A stretch of DNA of 24,228 nt from Aquimarina sp. (GTDB lineage Bacteria > Bacteroidota > Bacteroidia > Flavobacteriales > Flavobacteriaceae), in NCBI GenBank assembly GCA_002697475.1, contig NZVW01000127.1, positions 1 to 24,228 on the forward strand, written 5' to 3'. Shown here piece after piece: positions 14,037 to 21,395 of the stretch. A program made the translations under genes and the position numbers. Every line of letters starts with the position of its first letter. Positions within the stretch are counted from its first letter, which is position 1. The notes below the pieces were generated by a model. That model was not told the DNA's origin. It ran no database searches and saw only the letters and a program-made list of their open reading frames with translations.

Positions 14037-14113
14037 TGCTTCCTGAAAAATTCAGGATCGGGCTTTACGCTGTATCATCAATGAATTGATGGATGCCGCT
14101 TCAATCCCTAGCA
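14037..14113 (-). repeat. Flavobacterial dispersed intergenic element (structured, possible Flavo-1-type RNA)
   Basis: This 77-bp stretch fills most of the gap between the thrA and osmC genes. On the minus strand it reads GGGATTGAAGCGGCATCC, an inner hairpin (CATCAA-TGAA pairing), then GATACAGCGTAAAGCCCGA, and ends in the hairpin CCTGAA-TTT-TTCAGG. The paired phrases GGGATTGAAGCGGCATCC and GATACAGCG-AAAGCCCGA are ones I remember as recurring between genes in many flavobacterial genomes. The hairpin interior varies between copies. Only one copy is in this window, so the repeat status rests on recall. Confidence 0.6.
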
Positions 14114-14115
14114 CT

Positions 14116-16530
14116 TTAACTTTTACTTGCTAATCGTAATATGTCTCCAAAAACGCCTCTCGCTGTAACCGCTGCTCCAGCACCTGCTCCCTGTATCACA
14201 ATAGGGTGATCTCCGTAGGATTCGGTATAAATTTCAAATATAGAGTCAGAACCTTTTACTTGTCCTAACGAACTACTTTCAGCAACAGAAACTAATTTCA
14301 CATCAAGATTACCTTTTTCCTGCGATAAATCTCCCCAAAGATCACCTATATACCTTAAAACGTGGCCGGATTCTTGATATTTTTTGAGATCCTCATATAC
14401 CTCATCTAACTGATCTAAATTTTCCAGAAAATTATGAACCTCTCCATCTCTCAACTTTTCAGGTATGAGGTTATGGATGTTTATATCTTCAAATTCATTA
14501 CTCAAATCCAATTCTCTGGCTAAAATCAGTAATTTTCTACCTACATCGTTACCACACAAATCTTCTCTGGGATCAGGCTCTGTAAATCCTTTATCAATAG
14601 CTTCCCTCAGTACACTGCTAAAAGACCTATTTTCTGCTGAAAATGTATTAAACAAATAACTTAAAGTACCGGAAAACACGCCTTTTATTCTGGTGATATT
14701 TTCGCCAGACAAATGAAGTAATTTGATGGTATCAATTAAAGGAAGTCCGGCTCCAACATTGGTTTCATAGAGATACTGTTTTTGATGTTCTTCTAATACA
14801 AATCGTAATTTCTTGTAAAAATCGAAACCAAGAGTATTTGCTATCTTATTTGAAGATATAAGATCAAAACCATTTTCAATAAGAGTTACATAATTGTCCG
14901 TAAAACTTGTACTCGCTGTATTATCTATAGCAATCAAATTCTCCAAATGATGGTCATTGGCAAATTGAATCACATCTTTAACGGTATAAGAACTCCCCTC
15001 AGTAGTAAGCTTCTCATACCAATCCTGGCGTATACCATTTTTAGAAAATAAAACTTTTTTTGAGTTCGCTACGGCAAAAACATTAAGCTTTATTTTCTTT
15101 TTAGATTCAATCTGACCCGATGACTCCAAAATCTGGTTTATAAGTGTTCCTCCTACTAATCCGTGTCCAAAAATTGCAATATTGACTTTCTTAGAAATCT
15201 CAAATATTTCACCATGGACCACATTAAGCGCTCTATGAAGATCTTTTTTACGTACAACTAAGCTTACATTTTTACCTGTTATCGCATTATTAAAAAGTAG
15301 CGGAGTAATCTGGTTTTTTATAAGCGCATTAAAAGGCTGATGAAATGTACTTAGATCCTGACCGATGATAGAAATTACAGAAACGTCTTCATCCACCTCA
15401 ATAGCACTTACATCATTATTATTAATATCCGCCTCAAACTCTAGTTCCAGAGCTTCCTTAGCCTCTTTTGCTCTTTCTGCATCAACAACAAACCCAATAC
15501 CTCGCTCTGACGATCCCTGAGCAATAATACTTACACTTATATCTTTATGCGCTAATACCCTAAAAATTCTAGCATCTACTCCTACTTTACCCAGTAATCC
15601 ACGACCTTTAAAATTGATTAGTGCTTTACGATCTAAAACAGACAAGGATTTAATTCCTTTTTCCGAAGCTTCAGAAGTAATCAATGTTCCGTTATTTCCT
15701 TCATCAAAAGTGTTCAAAATCCGCAATGGGATATTTTTTTCCAATAATGGAATTATCGTTTTTGCGTGCAGAATATTTGCACCAAAATAAGCAAGTTCAT
15801 TAGCCTCACTAAAGGATAATTTTTCAATTTTTCGGGCATCTGCAACTAAATCAGGATTTGCAGTGTAAATACCATCTACGTGCGTAAAATTTTGAAGTTC
15901 CTCTGCATCGAGATAATTAGCCAACAGTGACGCTGTATAATTACTTCCATTACGACCTAAAGTTGTAGTCTCTCTTTTAATGTTCGAAGCTATATAGCCC
16001 GTAACTACATTGACAGTAGAGCCGTTAAATGTCTTAAAGTGATTAATAACATTTTCTCTGGAAAGTGCATCTAAAGGAAGGGCATTTCCAAATTGCTCAT
16101 CTGTAACAATCAAATTTCGGCTATCTGTAAAGTTTGCATTTACTCCAATTGCCTTTAAAGCTTCAGTCACCAATTTTGCAGAAATCACTTCCCCTTGAGA
16201 GAGAACCTGGTCTTTAATCCTTTTGCTATAATCCCCAAGTAAGGATACTCCTTCTAATAATTTATCCAGTGTATCGAACTCTTCTTTGAAATCCACTTTA
16301 TCATAAGTAGCCTTTTGATACTCCTTAAAAGCCTCTAATTGATCTTTATAGTATTGATTTTTTGAGGCCTTTTCTAAGATTTCTTCTAATTCATCTGTGC
16401 TCTTACCACGTGCAGATAACACCACAGTTATTTTTTCATTTTGATCTGCTTTATTTTTTATGATCTCCAATACTCTGGATAAACCTTCTCCATTAGCTAA
16501 AGATTTACCTCCGAATTTTAAAATTTTCAT
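14116..16530 (-). CDS. thrA: Bifunctional aspartate kinase / homoserine dehydrogenase
   Basis: This 804-residue fusion catalyses the first and third steps from aspartate to homoserine. The kinase domain spans about 1-290, with KFGGKS (5-10), TTLGRNGSNYTA (189-200) and HVDGIYTANP (217-226). ACT regulatory domains span about 310-445, with IIAQGSSERGIGFVV (335-349). The dehydrogenase begins with the NAD(P) motif IFGHGLVGG (453-461) and has NVGAGLP (591-597), GVFSGTLSYLFN (617-628) and DLCGNDVGRK (657-666), including the catalytic lysine K666. The length is close to E. coli ThrA (820 residues). Its place between metX and osmC, behind a SAM riboswitch, suggests it feeds methionine more than threonine, and thrB and thrC are not in view. 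KFGGKS departs slightly from the usual KFGG(T/S)S. Confidence 0.96.
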   Translation of the reverse strand: MKILKFGGKSLANGEGLSRVLEIIKNKADQNEKITVVLSARGKSTDELEEILEKASKNQYYKDQLEAFKEYQKATYDKVDFKEEFDTLDKLLEGVSLLGDYSKRIKDQVLSQGEVISAKLVTEALKAIGVNANFTDSRNLIVTDEQFGNALPLDALSRENVINHFKTFNGSTVNVVTGYIASNIKRETTTLGRNGSNYTASLLANYLDAEELQNFTHVDGIYTANPDLVADARKIEKLSFSEANELAYFGANILHAKTIIPLLEKNIPLRILNTFDEGNNGTLITSEASEKGIKSLSVLDRKALINFKGRGLLGKVGVDARIFRVLAHKDISVSIIAQGSSERGIGFVVDAERAKEAKEALELEFEADINNNDVSAIEVDEDVSVISIIGQDLSTFHQPFNALIKNQITPLLFNNAITGKNVSLVVRKKDLHRALNVVHGEIFEISKKVNIAIFGHGLVGGTLINQILESSGQIESKKKIKLNVFAVANSKKVLFSKNGIRQDWYEKLTTEGSSYTVKDVIQFANDHHLENLIAIDNTASTSFTDNYVTLIENGFDLISSNKIANTLGFDFYKKLRFVLEEHQKQYLYETNVGAGLPLIDTIKLLHLSGENITRIKGVFSGTLSYLFNTFSAENRSFSSVLREAIDKGFTEPDPREDLCGNDVGRKLLILARELDLSNEFEDINIHNLIPEKLRDGEVHNFLENLDQLDEVYEDLKKYQESGHVLRYIGDLWGDLSQEKGNLDVKLVSVAESSSLGQVKGSDSIFEIYTESYGDHPIVIQGAGAGAAVTARGVFGDILRLASKS

Positions 16531-16542
16531 TTCTTTTTCCTT

Positions 16543-17505
16543 TTAAAACACATTCTTTAATAGCCCTGTCAATTGCTCGAATTCTATTAAAAATGCATCG
16601 TGTCCGTGTATCGAATCAATGATACCGTAAGTCACGTTTTTTTTGATTTTTTTTAATGCTTCAAATGTTCTTTGATCCTCATCTGCCGTAAAGAAAATAT
16701 CAGAGTTCACACTTACAATATGAATTTCTGATTGTATAGCGGACGCGACCTCAGTAAAACTCTTTCCGTTTCTGGTGATATCAATGTTAGTCAGCATATA
16801 ATTCAATGCTTTATAGGCAGAAAGTGAAAAGCGCTGATTTAATTTATCTCCATGATGCAAAAGCCAGCTTTCTACATTAAACATATCCTTATCTTCATTG
16901 TAGGTTCTATCGAATTTCTGTCTAAAAGATTGAGGTGTGCGATACATTAGCATTGCGTGTAATCTGGCGTCATGCACAGGGTTTCTGGAATTGTTTAAAA
17001 TCTGTTGTTGCACTAAACAATTTGCCTTCAACCAATCTGTGGATTTCCAGTCTGTTGCAATAGGAATTAAGTGCTTGATCATCTGTGGGCAGAAAGCAGC
17101 TAGTTCCCAGGCAATGCCTCCGCCTATTGAACCTCCGATAGCAGCATATAATTCTTTTACACCTAAAGCTTCGAGACCTGCTGTGAAGATTCTTGCAATA
17201 TCTCCAGCATTTAAAAGTGTATGGTCTACTAATAAGTTCTCTTCAACGCCGTCATATCCATTACCCGGAATATTGAATACCAGAACCGTATAATGATTAA
17301 GATCAATACACTTGTCTTTTCCTATTAAACCGTTCCACCACCCCCTTTCTCCAATTACTGAAGAGTTTCCGGTTAACGCGTGATTAACCAAAACAATTGG
17401 GGCAGTATGTAGCTCCTGACCAAATATTTCATATGACAGTTGTACATTGCTTAGTAGCTCACCACTAAGTGTCTGATAATTATTTACCTCTACTTTTTGA
17501 AGCAT
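16543..17505 (-). CDS. metX: Homoserine O-acyltransferase (MetX-like)
   Basis: This 320-residue alpha/beta-hydrolase-fold enzyme acylates homoserine, making the substrate of the sulfhydrylases. Motifs seen are NHALTGNSSVIG (41-52), WWNGLIG (56-62), VLVFNIPGNGYDG (74-86), the nucleophile elbow AAIGGSIGGG with S126, and the C-terminal HGHDAFLIE with the catalytic histidine at H302. It is shorter than typical MetX (about 350-380 residues), mainly through a compact lid. It lies between metY and thrA with gaps of about 10 bp on either side, so it is co-transcribed. Acetyl-CoA is the likely donor given the adjacent MetY. Succinyl-CoA is possible because MetZ is in the same operon. Confidence 0.93.
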   Translation of the reverse strand: MLQKVEVNNYQTLSGELLSNVQLSYEIFGQELHTAPIVLVNHALTGNSSVIGERGWWNGLIGKDKCIDLNHYTVLVFNIPGNGYDGVEENLLVDHTLLNAGDIARIFTAGLEALGVKELYAAIGGSIGGGIAWELAAFCPQMIKHLIPIATDWKSTDWLKANCLVQQQILNNSRNPVHDARLHAMLMYRTPQSFRQKFDRTYNEDKDMFNVESWLLHHGDKLNQRFSLSAYKALNYMLTNIDITRNGKSFTEVASAIQSEIHIVSVNSDIFFTADEDQRTFEALKKIKKNVTYGIIDSIHGHDAFLIEFEQLTGLLKNVF

Positions 17506-17514
17506 ATGTATTAA

Positions 17515-18816
17515 CTAGTGCTTTTCTTTACTAACTTTTTTATCTATTAAAGCAAAAGCATTTTTGAGGTCTGCCTTTAAATCTTCAATATCTTCAAGAC
17601 CTACGGATAACCTAATTAGATCCTGAGTAACTCCTATAGATAATTGCTGTTCTTCACTAAGTTGTTGGTGCGTGGTACTCGCCGGATGAATAATGAGAGA
17701 CTTGGAATCTCCTATATTAGCCAATAGTGAAAATATCTTAGTTTCATCAGCAACCGTTTTTGCCGAATCAAACCCTCCTTTGACACCAAAAGTTACTATT
17801 CCGCTCTGCCCCTTAGGCAAGTATTCTTTAGCCAATTCGTAATATGGATCATCTTTAAGACCAGGATATTTCACCCATTCTACTTCATCCTGATCTTTTA
17901 ACCAATTTGCTAATAACAAGGCATTTTCACTATGCTTTTTAATACGAATGTCCAGAGTTTCCAATCCCTGTAAAATCTGAAATGCATTAAAAGGACTCAA
18001 TGCCGCACCATGATCTCTCAAACCTTCTATCCTTACCTTAGCAATAAAGGCAGCAGGTCCTAAAGCCTCATGGTAGACCAATCCGTGATATCCCGGAGAT
18101 GGCTCAGTAAACTCAGGAAACTTTCCACTAGACCAATCAAAACTTCCGGCATCAACAATAGCGCCTCCTAATGATGTACCATTACCACTAATGTATTTAG
18201 TTAAGGAATGAATGACAATGTTAGCTCCATAATCTATAGGATTTAATAAAGCAGGCGTAGCCACAGTGTTATCCACTATTAAGGGGACTTTATAGGCTTT
18301 TGCTTCCGCTGAAATAGCTTTTAAATCTAATACATCCAGCTTTGGATTACCTAAGGATTCTACGAAGAAAGCTCTTGTATTTTCCTGAACTGCATCTTTA
18401 AAATTTTTAGGATCAGAAGGATCTACAAAAGTAGTGGTAATTCCAAATCTGGGTAACGTAACACCTAAAAGATTATATGTTCCTCCATATAAACTACTAG
18501 AGGCAACAATATGATCTCCAGCTTTTAACAAGGTTAATAATGTTGTATTGATTGCCGCAGTACCTGAAGCTGTAACTACCGCAGCTATTCCTCCTTCTAA
18601 CGCAGCAAGACGCTGTTCTAAAACATCGTTGGTAGGGTTATTGAGTCTGGTATAAATAAAACCAGGCTCAGATAAATTAAACAAATTTGCAGCGTGATTT
18701 GTATTATCAAAAACATAAGATGTAGTTTGATAAATTGGAACCGCTCGTGTGCCTCCATGAATTGTGACATCGTGTCCTGCGTGCAAAGCTTCTGTAGCAA
18801 ATTTTTGTGTGCTCAT
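17515..18816 (-). CDS. metY: O-acetylhomoserine sulfhydrylase (MetY)
   Basis: This 433-residue PLP enzyme makes homocysteine from O-acetylhomoserine and sulfide. It shows AVPIYQTTSYVFDNTNHAAN (25-44), YTRLNNPTNDVLEQRLAALE (55-74), ESLGNPKLDV (153-162) and the PLP lysine K207 in SLTKYISGNGTSLGG. Its length and the TSLGG motif are typical of MetY and set it apart from the shorter MetZ at the end of this operon. It is the first gene behind the second SAM-I riboswitch. Sulfide would come from the neighbouring sulfate operon, which links the two clusters metabolically. Confidence 0.95.
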   Translation of the reverse strand: MSTQKFATEALHAGHDVTIHGGTRAVPIYQTTSYVFDNTNHAANLFNLSEPGFIYTRLNNPTNDVLEQRLAALEGGIAAVVTASGTAAINTTLLTLLKAGDHIVASSSLYGGTYNLLGVTLPRFGITTTFVDPSDPKNFKDAVQENTRAFFVESLGNPKLDVLDLKAISAEAKAYKVPLIVDNTVATPALLNPIDYGANIVIHSLTKYISGNGTSLGGAIVDAGSFDWSSGKFPEFTEPSPGYHGLVYHEALGPAAFIAKVRIEGLRDHGAALSPFNAFQILQGLETLDIRIKKHSENALLLANWLKDQDEVEWVKYPGLKDDPYYELAKEYLPKGQSGIVTFGVKGGFDSAKTVADETKIFSLLANIGDSKSLIIHPASTTHQQLSEEQQLSIGVTQDLIRLSVGLEDIEDLKADLKNAFALIDKKVSKEKH

Positions 18817-18936
18817 AATTTTCTAATTTAAATTTTAGTTTGAATAAAATTCAAATACATCAAACACCCTTAAAAAGATGTTTATAGAAAATTAAAAAGA
18901 AAGGAGACTCCAATTACAGAATGGCAATTGGGTCGA

Positions 18937-19050
18937 GTTATCTATTCCTAACAATCTTTTTGGATTTCTGGATAGAATTTAGCACCTTCTTTATTTCTAA
19001 AGGGTTGCTAAGGTTTCACAGGGTCTATTCCCTCCACCTTTCTTGATAAC
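18937..19050 (-). promoter_or_regulatory. SAM-I (S-box) riboswitch of the methionine operon
   Basis: The minus strand reads GTTATCAAGAAAGGTGGAGG, then GACCC, GTGAAACCTTAGCAACC, AAGGTGCTAAATTC and a closing GATAAC. P1 can form seven pairs (AGTTATC with GATAACT). The core is nearly identical to the copy before metH; the variable parts are the P3 loop and the P4-P1 joining region. About 120 nt separate it from the metY start. A weak hairpin CCAATT...AATTGG follows, and then CCTTTCTT (18904-18897), which is complementary to the aptamer 5' strand (19044-19037). No strong U-tract terminator is visible. Confidence 0.95.
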
Positions 19051-19079
19051 TAACTAAATATGTATAAGAAACTTGAAGA

Positions 19080-19087
19080 CAAAGCTA
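19080..19087 (-). promoter_or_regulatory. Candidate -7 box of the methionine operon
   Basis: The minus strand reads TAGCTTTG, an exact TAnnTTTG match, about 30 nt before the riboswitch. No good TTG lies at the usual distance, so the -33 element is uncertain. Confidence 0.45.
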
Positions 19088-19196
19088 GTAATATTTTTTG
19101 TACCACCATAGATTTATTCTAATAATTATGAAATCGGAAATTTATGCCCTAAAAACATACTAAAAAGATAATTCACTAATCCTACGTTAAATACTT

Positions 19197-19224
19197 TTGA
19201 ATGTTTCCATTTTTTTTACCTTTG
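19197..19224 (+). promoter_or_regulatory. Promoter of metK
   Basis: TTG (19197-19199), a 17-nt spacer and TACCTTTG (19217-19224) match the Bacteroidetes -33 and -7 elements. Transcription would start near 19230, just before the SAM-II-like aptamer. Confidence 0.65.
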
Positions 19225-19238
19225 CCGAAATCTTAATA

Positions 19239-19305
19239 AGGGATAGATTTGACTGATTGCAACCCTGTATACTGATTAGATATCAGTACTAAATGCTAAA
19301 GCAGT
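19239..19305 (+). promoter_or_regulatory. SAM-II-class riboswitch in the metK leader, with an inserted hairpin
   Basis: The order matches the SAM-II pseudoknot. P1 is AGGG (19239-19242) with CCCT (19263-19266). The loop is GATTTGACTGATTGCAA. A 3' strand TAAATGCTAAAGCAGT holds the conserved GCTAAA. P2 pairs ACTG (19252-19255) with CAGT (19302-19305), and GATTT faces TAAAT as in the known triple-helix region. Between the two halves is an extra hairpin (TACTGAT with ATCAGTA, 19270-19288), making the loop longer than in the minimal class. The element begins about 10 nt after the predicted transcription start and ends 73 nt before metK. SAM repression of SAM synthetase is the expected effect. Confidence 0.75.
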
Positions 19306-19378
19306 TCGGTTTAATGAGTTTTAATCGAAAGCTTCATTTAGCAATCACGTCTAATCTGCACTAAAACAAAACTATAGA

Positions 19379-20635
19379 ATGGCATATTTATTTACCTCAG
19401 AAAGTGTATCTGAAGGACATCCGGATAAAGTAGCAGACCAAATTAGCGATGCTTTATTAGATAATTTTTTGGCTTTTGATCCTGATTCCAAAGTGGCTTG
19501 CGAAACTTTGGTAACAACCGGACAAGTAGTGCTTGCCGGTGAAGTGAAATCAAAAACTTACTTAGACGTACAAAACATTGCCAGAGAAGTAATTAATAAA
19601 ATAGGATATACTAAAGGTGCATATCAATTTAGTGGTGATTCTTGTGGTGTAATCTCATTAATACACGAACAATCTCAGGATATCAATCAAGGAGTGGACA
19701 GAAGTTCTAAAGAAGAACAAGGTGCTGGTGATCAGGGAATGATGTTTGGGTATGCCACCAAGGAAACTGCTAACTATATGCCTTTAGCCCTTGATATCTC
19801 TCACAAGATTCTAATAGAATTAGCTAAATTAAGAAGAGAAGGTAATGAGATTCCATATTTAAGACCTGACTCTAAAAGTCAGGTTACTATAGAATATAGT
19901 GATGACAATACACCTCAGCGTATAGTCGCAATAGTTGTTTCAACACAGCATGATGAGTTTGATATTGATGATGATGTTATGTTGTCAAAAATAAAAAACG
20001 ACATTATCAATATTCTAATGCCTAGAGTAATAGCACAATTACCAGAATACGTACAAAAATTGTTTAATGACAAGATTGTATATCATATTAATCCTACCGG
20101 AAAGTTCGTTATCGGAGGGCCACATGGCGACACTGGTCTAACAGGTAGAAAAATCATCGTTGATACTTATGGTGGAAAAGGTGCTCATGGAGGTGGAGCT
20201 TTTTCTGGTAAAGACCCAAGTAAAGTTGACAGATCAGCAGCCTATGCATCAAGACATATTGCAAAGAATCTAGTTGCAGCCGGAGTTGCAGACGAAGTTC
20301 TTGTACAGGTTTCTTATGCTATTGGAGTAGTAGAACCTACATCAATCTTTGTAGATACTTACGGCACAAGTAATATCGATCTTACAGATGGAGAAATAGC
20401 AAATAAAGTGGCAGAAATTTTTGATATGAGACCAGCTGCGATTGAGCAAAGACTTAAATTAAGAAACCCAATATATCAGGAAACTGCAGCCTATGGACAT
20501 ATGGGTAAAGATCCTGAAATGGTTACAAAAATTTTTGAAAGTCCTTATTCAGGTAAAATAGAAAAAGAAGTAGAGTTATTTACCTGGGAGAAACTAGATT
20601 ATGTAGATAAGGTAAAATCAAAATTTGGTATTTAA
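19379..20635 (+). CDS. metK: S-adenosylmethionine synthase
   Basis: This 418-residue enzyme makes SAM from methionine and ATP. It shows SVSEGHPDKVADQISDALLD at residues 8-27 and the loop GAGDQGMMFGYA (118-129). The phosphate-binding motif GGGAFSGKDPSKVDRSAAY is near 272-290, and GPHGDTGLTGRKI is near 248-260. Length is normal for Bacteroidetes MetK, and the whole family core is present. It is divergent from the methionine operon and has a separate promoter and a SAM-II-type leader. The leader also contains a segment (19331-19343) complementary to the SAM-binding strand of the aptamer. Confidence 0.97.
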   Translation: MAYLFTSESVSEGHPDKVADQISDALLDNFLAFDPDSKVACETLVTTGQVVLAGEVKSKTYLDVQNIAREVINKIGYTKGAYQFSGDSCGVISLIHEQSQDINQGVDRSSKEEQGAGDQGMMFGYATKETANYMPLALDISHKILIELAKLRREGNEIPYLRPDSKSQVTIEYSDDNTPQRIVAIVVSTQHDEFDIDDDVMLSKIKNDIINILMPRVIAQLPEYVQKLFNDKIVYHINPTGKFVIGGPHGDTGLTGRKIIVDTYGGKGAHGGGAFSGKDPSKVDRSAAYASRHIAKNLVAAGVADEVLVQVSYAIGVVEPTSIFVDTYGTSNIDLTDGEIANKVAEIFDMRPAAIEQRLKLRNPIYQETAAYGHMGKDPEMVTKIFESPYSGKIEKEVELFTWEKLDYVDKVKSKFGI

Positions 20636-20658
20636 TCCAGATTTTATACTTAATTTTG
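20625..20658 (+). promoter_or_regulatory. Candidate promoter for the downstream small secreted protein
   Basis: TTG (20625-20627), a 23-nt spacer and TAATTTTG (20651-20658) match the consensus, overlapping the metK 3' end. Use of it would give a leader of about 140 nt that contains three hairpins. Confidence 0.35.
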
Positions 20659-20690
20659 CATACCTCAAATCCCTAATAATTCTAAAATTT

Positions 20691-20780
20691 AGAATAGCCT
20701 TTGATTATGGAATCAAATTCTATTTATTATCCTACGAATACTAGATAATAAAGATAGAAATAATAACAAAATCTATCTTT
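20691..20780 (+). other. Structured untranslated region with three successive hairpins
   Basis: Hairpin 1 is TTGATT-ATGG-AATCAA (20701-20716) with outer AGAAT/ATTCT. Hairpin 2 is TTTATTATC (20723-20731) with GATAATAAA (20744-20752). Hairpin 3 is AAAGATAGA (20750-20758) with TCTATCTTT (20772-20780). Hairpins 2 and 3 share three bases, so full-length forms exclude each other. Hairpin 1 could also be the metK terminator, although its T-tract is poor. Confidence 0.45.
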
Positions 20781-20807
20781 AGGCGGTTAAAGAAATGTAA
20801 CTAACAT

Positions 20808-21188
20808 ATGACTATGAAAATGAAATTTGCTCTTTTAGCAGTATTCTTTGGAGGAATTATTTTTGTTTCTGCTCAGGATTATAGTAGTAATACTGAATCC
20901 ATAAGGCTTTTAGATTCTAAGATTGAAGATGGTCAGTTTAAAACTGATAGTAAGCTGTCCACTGAAAAATTGACCCTTACCTCTTCTGAGTCTTCTTCTC
21001 AGGAAAAACTGGAGCAGGAAGAATTTATCTTAAATGATAAAGAATGGAAAAAAATTAAGAAACAAATGAAGCGTAATCGTAAAAAGGTTAAAAATCAAGA
21101 GGATTATGTACATACTTATAAAAAAATAGACACCATATTTTTATCTCCTTCAAAGCATTCAGAAAAAATAGAATTGTCAGGCTGGTAG
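20808..21188 (+). CDS. Small secreted basic protein, function unknown
   Basis: This 126-residue protein has a signal peptide: MKMKFALLAVFFGGIIFVSAQ, with probable cleavage after SAQ or SA. The mature part starts polar and serine-rich (about 22-65). A lysine-rich stretch follows (EWKKIKKQMKRNRKKVKN, about 79-96), and it ends with DYVHTYKKIDTIFLSP. No family is recognised. The ATGs at M3 and M5 are equally possible starts, and M3 or M5 would give a more typical signal sequence. The second secreted gene about 200 bp downstream has the same plan and a similar FKIIDTVYVEI motif near its end. A strong terminator follows 23 bases after the stop. Confidence 0.8.
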   Translation: MTMKMKFALLAVFFGGIIFVSAQDYSSNTESIRLLDSKIEDGQFKTDSKLSTEKLTLTSSESSSQEKLEQEEFILNDKEWKKIKKQMKRNRKKVKNQEDYVHTYKKIDTIFLSPSKHSEKIELSGW

Positions 21189-21211
21189 ATTTAATCTTTT
21201 TAAAGTACAAG

Positions 21212-21245
21212 GAGGGTTTGAACTTATTTCAAACCCTCTTTTTTT
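21212..21245 (+). terminator. Intrinsic terminator after the first small secreted gene
   Basis: GAGGGTTTGAA (21212-21222) and TTCAAACCCTC (21228-21238) form a perfect 11-bp stem with a CTTAT loop, followed by seven T residues. Confidence 0.95.
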
Positions 21246-21274
21246 ATATAAAAATCTGAAAACAAGCTAAAAAA

Positions 21275-21308
21275 GGGAAACTTCCCCTATAAAAAGGGGT
21301 TGTTTCCC
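21275..21308. terminator. Stem with a symmetric TT/TT internal loop; terminator form on the minus strand
   Basis: GGGAAAC (21275-21281) pairs with GTTTCCC (21302-21308) and CCCC (21284-21287) with GGGG (21296-21299). TT bases face TT bases between the two helices, and the loop is TATAAAAA. On the minus strand six T residues follow (the A-run 21269-21274), giving a terminator shape for the acyltransferase gene to the right. On the plus strand there is no T-tract, and it lies in the leader of the next secreted gene. Confidence 0.55.
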
Positions 21309-21395
21309 CTCCTGAACACGTTAGAATATAATCTAATTTAGCAACTGTAAGTCAATAACTTATAAAAAATGACACATAACCCAAAAACATATACT

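Noticed and set aside
16937..17293. A 118-codon plus-strand frame antisense to metX
   Set aside because: It is long for a shadow, but metX carries all its catalytic motifs on the other strand, and the plus-strand product is unlike any known protein.
18618..18800. A 60-codon minus-strand frame inside metY in another frame
   Set aside because: It lies fully within the conserved N-terminus of MetY.
18910..18931. A terminator hairpin (CCAATT/AATTGG) after the second SAM-I aptamer
   Set aside because: The stem is only six A/T-rich pairs with a 10-nt loop and no U-tract directly after it, so I do not call it a terminator.
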